DNA of 61,874 nucleotides from Pseudomonadota bacterium (GTDB lineage Bacteria > Pseudomonadota > Gammaproteobacteria > Burkholderiales > Gallionellaceae): NCBI GenBank assembly GCA_021800795.1, contig JAJYYO010000021.1, positions 1 to 61,874 on the forward strand, read 5' to 3'. Each line of letters opens with the position of its first letter. Position 1 is the stretch's first letter. Positions 49,382 through 58,636 of this stretch are shown one piece after another. The translations under genes were made by a program, and so were the position numbers. Under the pieces are notes generated by a model. It did no database searches and was not told where the DNA came from. It saw only the letters and a program-made list of their open reading frames with translations.

Positions 49382-49566
49382 GATAAAAATCTCCCGGCGA
49401 TAAGTATGAAAAGTAAGTTACGGCCACACCAGCCGACTTGTTTTTCAGCACGTGAGGTAATATATTCTTATTCCATATGAATTGCCATACTATGCTGCGC
49501 AGTCATAGCGCTACTGTGCAGTAACGCACAACGAAAAAAAGTGACGATAAGACGCTAAAGTGATCA

Positions 49567-50241
49567 CTAAGGTAAGCGCGAAATAAGCTCTTTTGCGGAT
49601 TGTTCAACAGCAATCCTGAATGAAATAGGCGCATTCTTTAACGTATCAATGGAAGCCGTTAGTTCTTGAGAGCCTTCCCATGCGATCGAGCCGTTTTCAC
49701 TGTCCCAAATCTGGAGATACAGCCTCATCGAGGTTAACTGTGTTTCAACCAGCCGTATCCCAAGAAATCCCCATCGCTCTTGCAATCCCTGCTGAAATCC
49801 GCCCAGCTTGAGTTGAGCTAAATAACGAACTCCGGTTACACGGGAAACTTTCCGTAATATATCCCGGCTGAAAACTCCAGTTAAGCGGGAATCTTCATAC
49901 ATCTGCTTATATTCTTCCGCGAATCCGGCGCTATTGATTGCTCCGAGCGTTTCCGACAAGGGTACGATGCGCAAATCGGGGCGCGCCAGTTTTAGCGTCT
50001 CGGCAAATACGAGTGCCAGGGCTTGTTTGTCCTCCTCCTGCCCCGTGACAGAAGTCGGTGTAATAAAGGCGATACCTGAAGCTTTAAGAGCCTGAGACTC
50101 CAGATTTATTGCTCTCACCTGAGTTGTTACATGGAATTGGTTGGAGGTGGAACAGCCGGTTAATAACCACGCCACCATGAAAACCATCATGGGTATCGCG
50201 AAAAAATGCAATCGAGTCGATGATTGAATGGCGGGACGCAT
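49567..50241 (-). CDS. Exported lipoprotein of unknown function
   Basis: The 224-residue product starts MRPAIQSSTRLHFFAIPMMV (the frame opens at 50289), with a lipoprotein signal and lipobox LLTGC. The mature domain reads GIAFITPTSVTGQEEDKQALA, RIVPLSETLGAINSAGF, DILRKVSRVTGVRYLAQLKLGG and SMRLYLQIWD-SENGSIAWEG. This mixed alpha/beta pattern resembles LpoB/CsgG-related periplasmic lipoproteins. It lies between the two leftward pigment operons and has its own upstream region. A link to the pigment is unproven. Confidence 0.65.
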   Translation of the reverse strand: MRPAIQSSTRLHFFAIPMMVFMVAWLLTGCSTSNQFHVTTQVRAINLESQALKASGIAFITPTSVTGQEEDKQALALVFAETLKLARPDLRIVPLSETLGAINSAGFAEEYKQMYEDSRLTGVFSRDILRKVSRVTGVRYLAQLKLGGFQQGLQERWGFLGIRLVETQLTSMRLYLQIWDSENGSIAWEGSQELTASIDTLKNAPISFRIAVEQSAKELISRLP

Positions 50242-50487
50242 TTGATAATCTCCTGTTTCACCTGTAGCCAGCAAGTTTCCTGACTCCATTCAGGCACCTG
50301 CGCTTTTATGCCGGTTTATTCAGTTCGTCCGGCAGAGGCAATATTGCCTGATAGCGCTCGTTAGATAAAGAGGTTTTTGAATTCCATTCCACGAAAATCC
50401 TTAACGCGTCGGGTTGCCGGATCGTATATCGGTGTAGTTGCTGCACTCTGTTTGTCTGTCGGATGTTTAAAGTGTGGCGACATTAGT

Positions 50488-51159
50488 CTATTCCATACTC
50501 GTTACGGAAGCGTCCTGTCGATGCCGCAATGACAAATACGCTGTCAGCACACCCAGCGCGAGACCCGCCAGCACATCCAGCGCCACATGCTGGCGCGTGG
50601 CCAGCGTGGAATAGAGGATGGCAATGCACCACGTCCCGTTGAAAGCGAGCAGCCACAGCGGTGCATCGAAGCGGCGCAGCAAATGATGCAGCCAGAAGCC
50701 TGAAAAAACCGCGGTGGCGACGTGCAGCGAAGGGCAGGCATTGCCCGATGCATCCATGCTTTTAAGGGAGTTCATGTCAGGATACTGCGCCCAGTTTATA
50801 TCGGCTGCGGGTACCGCCGTCGGCCAGAAGTAGAAGATGATCAGCGCTGCCGTGCAGGTCCCGGCCATCGCCATCGCATAGCCATACAGCTCGCGTCTTG
50901 TGGCCAGCAAGGCGGGCGGCAGGGAGACATAAAACCACAGTGACACGTAAATCGTTAAGGTCTGCGGGTGAAAGCCGATCAGCCGATCCAGCAAGGTGAC
51001 CGGCATCACCGTGGTTGGGTAGGCCGGGTCCTTGAGCAGGTAGAAATAGGCGCCGAAAAACAGGCCGATGAAAAGCATGGTCCCGATGCTTTTGAGCGCC
51101 ATATGTCTGGGTATGACGGCTGCAATCCGGCGGTACCAGGGCATTGTGTTGTGGTTCAT
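50488..51159 (-). CDS. PAP2-family phosphatase/phosphotransferase
   Basis: The 223-residue membrane protein has five to six helices and the acid-phosphatase motifs: CPSLHVATAVFSGFW (S/C-L-H, about 143) and a late H of TRQHVALDVLAG (about 190-200); the first K-x6-R-P motif is not clear. It may dephosphorylate a lipid or polyprenyl phosphate or transfer an acyl/glyco-phosphoryl group. Its start overlaps the deacetylase stop (ATGA), making it the last gene of the ACP-led operon. Confidence 0.82.
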   Translation of the reverse strand: MNHNTMPWYRRIAAVIPRHMALKSIGTMLFIGLFFGAYFYLLKDPAYPTTVMPVTLLDRLIGFHPQTLTIYVSLWFYVSLPPALLATRRELYGYAMAMAGTCTAALIIFYFWPTAVPAADINWAQYPDMNSLKSMDASGNACPSLHVATAVFSGFWLHHLLRRFDAPLWLLAFNGTWCIAILYSTLATRQHVALDVLAGLALGVLTAYLSLRHRQDASVTSME

Positions 51160-51959
51160 GAAAGCGCCGCCCGCAAGGTGACAAAACGCAGGCCAGCTGT
51201 GTTGGCGGCAGTCAGAACTGTGGGAAGCACGTCGAGAATAACCGGGGTGCCGGCAGGCGTGCGCGCCGCGTTGCCGTCGTGCAGCAGCAAGATGGCGCCC
51301 GGACGCAGATCGTATAACAGCTTTTGATTGATGCGTGCGGCGTCATTGACCCGGGTGTCGAAGCCGCGCACCGACCAGCTGGCTAGCCGCAAGTCCAATT
51401 TGTTTAGAACAGGGTCTAGAAAAGGATTGCGCAGGCCGGCTGGTGCGCGAAAAAACAGCGGCGGCTGGCCGGTAATGGCCGTAAGCGTGGCCTGGGCTGC
51501 CTGTAGTTCACGCATGAAACCTGAACGGTTCATCATGGCAAAATAATGGCGGTGATGCTGGCTATGGTTTTCCACCGCATGACCGCGCCGCACGATGTCG
51601 CGGCACAAATCAGGATAACGCGCTGCCTTTTCGCCAATGCAGAAAAAAGTCGCCCGAACCTCATATCGATCCAGCAGATCCAGCACCTGAGGCGTCACGA
51701 CCGGATCCGGGCCGTCGTCGATGGTCAGCGCGATTTCATGCCGGCTGACAGCGGCGGCGGGCAGCCGCGTCCAGTTCGGCCCCAGCCAGTGGCTGCGCGG
51801 CCACAGTCCGGCGAGCATCAGCAGCAGGTGATTGGCAAGCACGGCGCCCAGCGCCCAGCGCCACTGGTCTGGTTCTGCGACGAGAAAAATCAGAGCCAGT
51901 ACATGCAGCAGGAAAGTGGCGCGGATCAGCAGCGTGGGTTGCCATGCGGTGCCGGTCAT
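51156..51959 (-). CDS. Polysaccharide deacetylase (NodB domain)
   Basis: The 267-residue protein has two N-terminal membrane helices, then the NodB domain with catalytic/zinc motifs TIDDGPDP (Asp-Asp, about 76-83), HAVENHSQHH (metal His pair, about 128-137), RAPAGLRNP (about 172) and the closing LLHDG (about 225). It is outside the usual aryl polyene core gene set but lies inside the operon with four-base overlaps on both sides. It may modify a glycosylated anchor together with the GT2 enzyme at 39429-40202. Confidence 0.88.
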   Translation of the reverse strand: MTGTAWQPTLLIRATFLLHVLALIFLVAEPDQWRWALGAVLANHLLLMLAGLWPRSHWLGPNWTRLPAAAVSRHEIALTIDDGPDPVVTPQVLDLLDRYEVRATFFCIGEKAARYPDLCRDIVRRGHAVENHSQHHRHYFAMMNRSGFMRELQAAQATLTAITGQPPLFFRAPAGLRNPFLDPVLNKLDLRLASWSVRGFDTRVNDAARINQKLLYDLRPGAILLLHDGNAARTPAGTPVILDVLPTVLTAANTAGLRFVTLRAALS

Positions 51960-54289
51960 GGGGTTTTCCTCGCGAAAATGGCTGAATAAATCAGCGCAAG
52001 GATCACGCCCGGCGCCACGGTGACGCCCATCGCCTGCAGGATGGATACCTTGGAAAACGCAAGCAGGCCGAAGCCTGCGACGGCGGTAAGATTGGCGAAC
52101 AGCATGGAAGCCAGTGTGCGCGGCGAAATGGCTGCCTGATGGACCGCGATACCAGGGTGATCGGCACGGTCAAAAAACAGCGCATAATTGGAACCGATCG
52201 CAACCACCAGCAGCAAGCCTACCAGATGCAGAATAATCAGCTGCTGGCCAAACATCGCCAATCCCGCCGTGACGGTGATGACCGCCGCCGCGAGCGGAGC
52301 GATGATGCGCAGCACCCGCAGGGCTGAGCGAAAAACCAGCAGCAGCAATCCGATGATGGCCAGCAGGCCGCCCAGCGATAACTGAATGATTTCATGCAGG
52401 TAACCGGAATACAGGTTGTCTGATTCGGCCTTCATATCCTCAAGCAGCACGCCGGACAAAGCGCTCAGCGCCGTGCGGATCCGGTCGGCGTTGATGTCGC
52501 GACCTGCCGGTGCAGTGAGCGGCAACAGAGCGCTCCAGTGATCTGTCTGCCGGATGAGCAGGGCGTCTACTGCCATCGCCATCGAGGTTTTTTCAAGATC
52601 GGCTGTTTGCAGTAAAGGCTGGCGGCGAGCGGCCTCGACATCGGATAAAAACGGCTTGAACATCTGTGCATGCACAGGCAGCCCCTGAGCCGCCATCGAT
52701 AAGCGCGTCGCCAGCACGGCAGGGTCGGGAAGGCTGTTCTGACGGGCGCGTTGCGCGGCATTGCTTGGCAGATAACGGCTGGGGCTTTCAAATCCGGCAA
52801 TTTCTCCTCGGTCGACCTGCGTCTGCAATATCCGCGATACCTGTTCGGCAGACTGCAATACGGATTCCTGACTCGCGCCGGACACCACGACGATATAACG
52901 CACATCAGGCGCACCCATGTCGGCGCGAAGCGCCGCATCCAGCGCCACATCGGCTGGTGACACCGGACTCAATGAGGATATCTTGTCATTCCACAAATTG
53001 TTGCGATGGAGGGTTAAGATGACACAGGCAACCAAGAGCAACAGCACGGCTGCCAGTCGCAGTTTTGCCGCATGTGCAACCAGACGAAAGAGAACCTGGC
53101 CGATATGCGACACATCGTGAATGCGAAAGTTGGCAGGCAACAGATGGAGCAGCACGAAGCGCGTCACCAGGGCGGCGGTGATCAGGCCGGCAATCGAGTA
53201 TAGGCCGAGTTGCGCAAGACCGGGGAAGCCCGACAGCAGCAAGGACGCAAAACCGAATATCGACGTCAATACACCGAGACGGATGGTGGGCCAGAAGCGG
53301 GTGATCCAGCGCTGCTGATCCTGTTCCGATTGTACGAACAAATAGATCGAATAATCCACCGCCTCACCGATCAATGCGGTGCCGAATCCCAGCGTGATGC
53401 CATGTACTGAGCCAAAACTGATGCTGACAGCCGCGATGCCGGCCAGCGCACCGCTGATGACCGGCAGAAAACTCAACACCAGCGCGGTGACGGAGCGATA
53501 GACCAGCAGCAACAGCGCTGCAATCAGCGTGATGCTGATGAGGGACAAGCGGGTAACCTGGCTCTGGATGGTATTGCGCGAAGTGACCGAAAATACCCCG
53601 GGGCCGGTCATCACAAGTTTTGCAGCGGCAACATGCGCCTCATTAAACGCCTGCCGGATGGCTGTCATGGCGTGCTGCTGCGCATCGGTATCGGACCCTG
53701 ATGCGCGCGTTTGTACCAGCATCAGGGCGCGTGAGCCGTCCTTCGAGGCCCATGCGCCGTCTATCATCTCAGGTCGTGAACCGCTATTCAACTGGTCAAG
53801 CAACTGCACCATTTCGCCGGTGGGATCGCGCGGCAGCAGGGATTTGACCAGCAGCCCTGCAGGGGAGGCGAGCAGGTCGATACTGTCGGCAAGCGCATCA
53901 TGCAGGCCGGATATGGAAAAACGTGCGGGCGTGACTTGCGGGCTTAACAGATAGCGATTGTTGAACAGGTAAGCGCGGTCTCGCTCGACGCTGACCGGCT
54001 CGCCGTTATTGACGCTGACAAAAACGGGATCAACGCGCAAACGCTGCGCCATCTGTCTGGACAACGCAGCACGACTGCTTGCGTCAGCGCCTTCAATGCC
54101 GACCAGAATCAGGCGGGACGCCAGCCCGTCGCGTATCTGTTCCAGAAGCAGTTGCTGTGCCGGGGTGGGGGTTTTCGGCAAAAATGCCGATAAATCCGCG
54201 GTGAACTGGCTGCGGCTGATGATGATGAGGCAGGCGATGATCAGTGCCAGCCACAAAACGATTGCAGTCCGGCCGCGTGCAGATTTCAC
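51956..54289 (-). CDS. MMPL/RND-family lipid exporter of the pigment locus
   Basis: The 777-residue membrane transporter has two halves: one helix, a periplasmic domain and five helices each. The first half carries ALIGEAVDYSIYLF and the second VVAIGSNYALFFDRAD, the MMPL pairs of acidic/Tyr residues in the membrane. In aryl polyene loci this protein is thought to move the lipid-linked pigment toward the outer membrane. It starts with GTG overlapping the LolA stop (GTGA) and overlaps the deacetylase start downstream. Confidence 0.9.
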   Translation of the reverse strand: MKSARGRTAIVLWLALIIACLIIISRSQFTADLSAFLPKTPTPAQQLLLEQIRDGLASRLILVGIEGADASSRAALSRQMAQRLRVDPVFVSVNNGEPVSVERDRAYLFNNRYLLSPQVTPARFSISGLHDALADSIDLLASPAGLLVKSLLPRDPTGEMVQLLDQLNSGSRPEMIDGAWASKDGSRALMLVQTRASGSDTDAQQHAMTAIRQAFNEAHVAAAKLVMTGPGVFSVTSRNTIQSQVTRLSLISITLIAALLLLVYRSVTALVLSFLPVISGALAGIAAVSISFGSVHGITLGFGTALIGEAVDYSIYLFVQSEQDQQRWITRFWPTIRLGVLTSIFGFASLLLSGFPGLAQLGLYSIAGLITAALVTRFVLLHLLPANFRIHDVSHIGQVLFRLVAHAAKLRLAAVLLLLVACVILTLHRNNLWNDKISSLSPVSPADVALDAALRADMGAPDVRYIVVVSGASQESVLQSAEQVSRILQTQVDRGEIAGFESPSRYLPSNAAQRARQNSLPDPAVLATRLSMAAQGLPVHAQMFKPFLSDVEAARRQPLLQTADLEKTSMAMAVDALLIRQTDHWSALLPLTAPAGRDINADRIRTALSALSGVLLEDMKAESDNLYSGYLHEIIQLSLGGLLAIIGLLLLVFRSALRVLRIIAPLAAAVITVTAGLAMFGQQLIILHLVGLLLVVAIGSNYALFFDRADHPGIAVHQAAISPRTLASMLFANLTAVAGFGLLAFSKVSILQAMGVTVAPGVILALIYSAIFARKTP

Positions 54290-54873
54290 GGCGCGGCCAG
54301 CTTTTCGATGCGCATCAGCGAGCTGTCGCCATCGCGCTGGGTGATTTCGATGCTGTGCAAGGCATTTTCTGCGCCCTCAATGCGGATGCGTTTGACCACT
54401 GACTGCATTTTTTCGTCGACCGGCAACAGTTGCAGCGTCCAGTGTGCCGCCGTGCCTGCCAGACTCAGTGTGTAATGACGTTCCAGTGCGCGGCGCTCCC
54501 CTGCCAGCGTGCCGCGGATGCTGTCGATGAAGGCGGCCAGTTCCGGGTAATCCTGCAATTGCAAGCGGTGTTTCTGGCGGCCCCGTTCGATCAGCAGTGT
54601 GTCGCCATCCACGGTCATGGATTCAGGTTTGGGTTTGAACGTGCGTTTTTCCAGATGGTCGGGCGCGATGTAGAGCAACTCGCCTGAAGATTCCACCGGC
54701 TTGTCGAGCATGGCAATGGTTTTTTTCTCGACAAAACTGGCATGGTCGGTGCGGATTTGCGCAAGGCTTTGCATGAGCTGTTCTATATCCCATTCGGCGG
54801 CCCGGCTGATGGCAGGCGAGAGCATCAGGGCAATGAGTATGCAGAGTCGGGCGAACAAAATGCGGGTCATCAT
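54286..54873 (-). CDS. LolA-like outer-membrane lipoprotein carrier
   Basis: The 195-residue product has a signal peptide (FARLCILIALMLSPAISRA). The LolA fold follows: QIRTDHASFVEKKTIAMLDKPVESSGELLYIAPDHLEKRTFKPKP is the typical first half, and the end has RIRIEGAENALHSIEI. Pigment-locus LolA homologues are thought to carry the polyene lipid through the periplasm. The start may be ATG 54873 or 54870. Confidence 0.85.
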   Translation of the reverse strand: MMTRILFARLCILIALMLSPAISRAAEWDIEQLMQSLAQIRTDHASFVEKKTIAMLDKPVESSGELLYIAPDHLEKRTFKPKPESMTVDGDTLLIERGRQKHRLQLQDYPELAAFIDSIRGTLAGERRALERHYTLSLAGTAAHWTLQLLPVDEKMQSVVKRIRIEGAENALHSIEITQRDGDSSLMRIEKLAAP

Positions 54874-55778
54874 CACTTGGACGGCTGCCAGAAATCAAAA
54901 AAATTAAACCAGTTGTAGGGCGCTTCGCGGCAGTATTGCTCCAGCAATTCGGCATAGCGTTTAAGTCCCGCCTGCATGGCAGCCTCGCGACCGCCCGGTG
55001 CAACGGTGGAAAAATCCGCCAGATAATCGAAATGGATCGCGTAACGGTTGCCGCCCAGATAGAGTCCGCTCATGAATATTACCGGGCGCCGCAGCAAGGC
55101 GGCCATGCGGAACGGCCCGACGGGCAGACGTGCTTCGTCACCCAGAATTTGCACGGGGTACAGCGTATCACGGCCGGGCGTGCGATCGGCCAGCATGCCG
55201 ACCACGCAGCCGTTATCCAGCCGTTCCTGCACTTTAAGCATGGAATCGATATGCCCCAGACCAATGATGTCCTGTACCGATTCGGGATTGATGGCGGCCA
55301 GCACGGTATTGATTTTTTGCGCGTTATCTTCATGCATCAGCATGACGACGCGCAAATCAGTGTGTTTTTTACCTATCGCGCGGATCACTTCAAAACTGCC
55401 CAGATGCGCACCCATCAGGAACAGGCCATTGCCCTCGACAAGCAGGCGCTCCAGTATGTCGGCGCCGTATACTTCAAAGTCAAACAGATCGAAACGCTGG
55501 TTGATCAGATAGATACGGTCATGGATGGTAGCGGCAAAGGTGAAAAAATGCCGGTAAAGGTCTGGCCAGCGCACAGGTCTGTCCAAAGCGCGATTGAGAT
55601 AAGCGCGGGATGCGCGACGGCTGGTCGGTGCAAACAGCAGAAAGTAGATGGTGATCAGGTGCAGCACGCTGCGCGCCGCCTGGCGCCCCAGTTGCAGTGA
55701 AATCCAGGTCATGACGCGCAACATGAGCCGGTTGCTGCGCTCCGGGGTCTGTGCCCAACTGGTTTGGCTAGTTGTCAT
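54873..55778 (-). CDS. LpxL/HtrB-like lysophospholipid acyltransferase
   Basis: The 301-residue product has the LPLAT motif AHLGSFE (H-x4-E, about 135) in the place of NH-x4-D/E, and FMSGLYLGGNRYAIHFDYL later. One membrane-associated helix is at about 30-55. It likely transfers an acyl chain, perhaps the finished polyene, to the lipid or glycolipid head. It overlaps the ligase-dehydratase gene upstream and LolA downstream. Confidence 0.87.
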   Translation of the reverse strand: MTTSQTSWAQTPERSNRLMLRVMTWISLQLGRQAARSVLHLITIYFLLFAPTSRRASRAYLNRALDRPVRWPDLYRHFFTFAATIHDRIYLINQRFDLFDFEVYGADILERLLVEGNGLFLMGAHLGSFEVIRAIGKKHTDLRVVMLMHEDNAQKINTVLAAINPESVQDIIGLGHIDSMLKVQERLDNGCVVGMLADRTPGRDTLYPVQILGDEARLPVGPFRMAALLRRPVIFMSGLYLGGNRYAIHFDYLADFSTVAPGGREAAMQAGLKRYAELLEQYCREAPYNWFNFFDFWQPSK

Positions 55779-57388
55779 GTTGCCGATCTGAGCGCGATGC
55801 TGCCGCTGGCAATTTTACGACTACCCGATGTGATGTCGAAACGTATCGCGCCACTCTCTGAGATAGCGTGCCCAATCGTAAGTATGCAGCCCGGACCCGC
55901 CGGACTTGTAAATTTGACCGAGCTGATCTCGAAACGATCCAGCGCAAGTCCAATGGCGGCGGCAATGAATTGCAGTGCGGCATCCAGCAGCACGACACCG
56001 GGCAGGATGGGCCTGCCGGGGAAATGCCCAGCAAAGGCGGGGTGATCTGCAGGTATCGTCCAGCGGATGGCGTGATTGCGAGCTTGAAATAAGGCCTGCA
56101 GCGCTGCGCGCGGCAGTTTTCCCGTGCTGTTGCGCGGCAGTGCATCGACAAGCAGCAAAGGGCGCGGCAGAAAAACAGGATCCAGGTGTTCGCGTAGCGC
56201 CGCCAGCAGGGTGGATGCCTGCATGCCCGGCGCGACCACGACTGCTGCAAGGCGCGTGACAAGATCGCTCTCGTCGGGCATGTAAAACGCCCCGTCCAGC
56301 ACGCCGGACAGGGAATTCAGCAAGTGATCGAGGCTCGTCAGAGAATGTCGTTTTCCCGCGATATTGATCAGATCGGCCAGGCGTCCGTGCAGCAGGAAGC
56401 ATTCATCGGTAACGGGTTCGATCCGGTCGTTCATCGCAATCGGCGCATCGATATGGTCGCCGCACGCGTAGATGCGTTCATCTTCTACGAGCCATCTTAT
56501 CCCTGGAAACAAGTGCCAGGCTGCGCCTTGCGTAGGGCGGCGGGTCGCGATCTGGCCGGTTTCGGTGCTGCCGTAGATTTCAAAAAGCTTCGCATTGCAG
56601 CGTGTCTCAATGTCCAGTGCCAGTTGTTCAGGCATGGGCGCAGTCGCGGATACCACCCCCGCTAGTTCAGGCAGCGGCAGCTCAGCATCCAGCCATGCAC
56701 GCAGATGCAGGGGTGAGGATACCAGCATGCGCGGCATGGGTACGGCTGACAGCGCCTGGCAAATGTCGGCGGGATAAAACGGTTGTGCGTGGCTCAAGGC
56801 TGCGCCGCTGCACCATGCCATCAGCAGCGTGGATTCAAATCCGTACATGTGCTGTGGCGGTACGGTGCCGATCAGGGTGCAGTCATGTGACACACCCAGT
56901 CGCTGTGCCTCTGCCTGTACGCTGCAAACCAGTGCACCCCAGGTTTTCGGGTGGGGTTGCGGGGTGCCGGTTGAGCCCGAGGTGAATACCACCGCGATGC
57001 ATTGTGTAGTTACAATTTGCGGAACGTCTATCTCTTCCGGCGTGCTCGCATTCATGGCCGGATAGCGCAGGTGCGGCAGGTCCACCGTGCACAGATCGCT
57101 ATCCGTCAGGCAAAATACATCCGGTGCAAAAATCCTGATCTGACGAACGACTTCCGGTGTCTGTGTAGGCGGCAGCAGGCTGACTTTGCCGGCCAGAATG
57201 GCGGCTGCCAGACCCACGCTGAAACGGTAACGGTCGCTGCACAGGTTGAGCAGGTGACTCCCCGCTGGCATCAGCGCAGCAAGCTGATGTACCTCGGACA
57301 GAAACTGCTGTCTTGTGACGTCGCCGTCGCTGCGATGGGCGACGATGCTGTCTGGGGAAGGATGTGCTAGCAGCGGCAGGGTCGGCAT
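55775..57388 (-). CDS. AMP-dependent ligase fused to an ApeI-like hydroxyacyl dehydratase
   Basis: The 537-residue fusion starts MPTLPLLAHPSPD (57388; the frame opens at 57541). Residues about 1-420 are an ANL ligase: TSGSTGTPQPHPK (P-loop variant), IYGSTETGQIATRR, then INIAGKRHSL and LPRNSTGKLPRAAL with the late Lys. Residues about 430-537 are a hotdog dehydratase with HPAFAGHFPGRPILPGVVLLDAA, its catalytic His included. The ligase should activate the hydroxybenzoate starter and the dehydratase should act on the growing chain. Separate genes are common for these functions, so the fusion is a useful marker. Confidence 0.9.
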   Translation of the reverse strand: MPTLPLLAHPSPDSIVAHRSDGDVTRQQFLSEVHQLAALMPAGSHLLNLCSDRYRFSVGLAAAILAGKVSLLPPTQTPEVVRQIRIFAPDVFCLTDSDLCTVDLPHLRYPAMNASTPEEIDVPQIVTTQCIAVVFTSGSTGTPQPHPKTWGALVCSVQAEAQRLGVSHDCTLIGTVPPQHMYGFESTLLMAWCSGAALSHAQPFYPADICQALSAVPMPRMLVSSPLHLRAWLDAELPLPELAGVVSATAPMPEQLALDIETRCNAKLFEIYGSTETGQIATRRPTQGAAWHLFPGIRWLVEDERIYACGDHIDAPIAMNDRIEPVTDECFLLHGRLADLINIAGKRHSLTSLDHLLNSLSGVLDGAFYMPDESDLVTRLAAVVVAPGMQASTLLAALREHLDPVFLPRPLLLVDALPRNSTGKLPRAALQALFQARNHAIRWTIPADHPAFAGHFPGRPILPGVVLLDAALQFIAAAIGLALDRFEISSVKFTSPAGPGCILTIGHAISESGAIRFDITSGSRKIASGSIALRSAT

Positions 57389-57390
57389 GA

Positions 57391-58011
57391 TCAGCGCGCC
57401 GAGACATTTCTGTATGCGCGCACCGCATCGAGGATATGCGTGTTCCGCACATCCGGCAGCGCCCATCTGCGCACCCGATACTCGGCAATAAACATCAGGG
57501 CGATCAGCGGCAGGGTCAGGAAATTGGCAAAAATCGACCATATACGCAGCGGCGCGAGGAAAAACAGCAGTGTTGAAATCAAGGCCATTGCGGCAAAAAA
57601 CAACGTCCAGGCGACCGTAACCTTACGTGCATAGTTTTCATGCTGCCGCGTCAACGGGGGATGTAACGCTTCTGCAAAGCGGGTGCAGAGCGGCTGCCGC
57701 CCGGCGAATAAAGTGCGACCGAAAGTCATCATCAGGATGAGTTGCAGACCCACATCCTGCAGCCAGTAAACCAGGCCGAAATGCTGTTCAAGCACTGACC
57801 ATTGGTTGATTAGCGCAACACACAATACCATCAGCGCGCCCAGCATGACGAAACGCCTGGATGAGTTCCAGGCCAGAGCCGATGCGATTGCAAGTACAGG
57901 CGCAATGGACACCGGCGCGCCAAGATTGTGTACGGATATATTGGTATAGTGCGCCAGCAGTGGGTAACCGATCACCAGCGCAGCAATGCCCAGCAAACGC
58001 ATGAGTGCCAT
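57391..58011 (-). CDS. COG4648-type membrane protein of the pigment locus
   Basis: The 206-residue protein has about six helices, with the conserved loop W-N-S-S-R-R-F and F-G-R-T-L-F-A-G-R-Q-P-L-C-T-R-F-A. It ends in a basic cytosolic tail. The family occurs in aryl polyene loci between ACP and ligase genes, as here, and has no proven role. The ATG at 58011 overlaps the ACP stop (TGATG). Confidence 0.82.
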   Translation of the reverse strand: MALMRLLGIAALVIGYPLLAHYTNISVHNLGAPVSIAPVLAIASALAWNSSRRFVMLGALMVLCVALINQWSVLEQHFGLVYWLQDVGLQLILMMTFGRTLFAGRQPLCTRFAEALHPPLTRQHENYARKVTVAWTLFFAAMALISTLLFFLAPLRIWSIFANFLTLPLIALMFIAEYRVRRWALPDVRNTHILDAVRAYRNVSAR

Positions 58012-58295
58012 CAAAGGGTTCTGTGCGCAGCGATGTAGTCACAGAGGCTGCGCAACGAACTGAAAATATGCTGGTTGTCCGTGCTGTCGGTGCGCAATTG
58101 CACTCCGTAACGCTTGGATACGACCAAGGCGACTTCCAGCACATCGATTGAATCCAATCCCAAACCATCACCGTACAAGGGAGCTTCAGGGAGAATTTGA
58201 TTTGCGGTGACTTCGAGGTTCAGACATTCGACCATCAGTTGGGCAACTTCGTCTTGCAAATCGGTCGTGCTATTGGATTTCTGGTTATCTTGCAT
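58011..58295 (-). CDS. Acyl carrier protein of the pigment locus
   Basis: The 94-residue ACP has the phosphopantetheine site Gly-Leu-Asp-Ser-Ile-Asp (GLGLDSIDVLEV, Ser about 52). I chose the start MQDNQKSNSTTDLQ; the open frame runs 14 codons upstream. It heads the leftward biosynthetic operon and should carry the polyene intermediates. Aryl polyene loci usually have two ACP genes side by side; a second is not visible in this window. Confidence 0.88.
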   Translation of the reverse strand: MQDNQKSNSTTDLQDEVAQLMVECLNLEVTANQILPEAPLYGDGLGLDSIDVLEVALVVSKRYGVQLRTDSTDNQHIFSSLRSLCDYIAAHRTL

Positions 58296-58636
58296 GGTGC
58301 ATATACTAATAAAGGTGCTGCTTGCAAAATTCCCCACCTGAGTGGAATTTGGCTACGGATGGGGCAAAGACGGGCGGCCATTTTGATCTGGATGTTAATT
58401 GTGAGGAAACATCAAGCATCGGATGGATACTACGCAACACAGGGAAATAATGCAACGGTAGCGAAGATAGGCGGACAGGTTAAGGGTGATAAACGAGATT
58501 CGGGTCGACCGATTCACCTCTGATTCCAAGGCTGTTTAAGAATTCCAAACAGACAGTGTCCAAAATTTGCGGCAAATTTGGACTTAATCATAACCGCAGC
58601 CGGAGACACCCCGCCGTCGCAGAAATAATGGTCAAC
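58296..58636. other. Upstream region of the ACP-led operon (341 bp)
   Basis: No gene is supported here. The region should contain the leftward promoter of the ACP-led operon. It includes an inverted repeat AAATTCC/GGAATTT (near 58327-58350) and a longer one with arms GTCCAAAATTTGC and GGCAAATTTGGAC (58558-58583, one-base bulge). Either may be an operator or a remnant of an insertion. No clear -35/-10 pair can be chosen. Confidence 0.4.

Noticed and set aside
54936..55700. 254-codon rightward frame
   Set aside because: It is antisense to the LpxL-like acyltransferase within a tight leftward operon.
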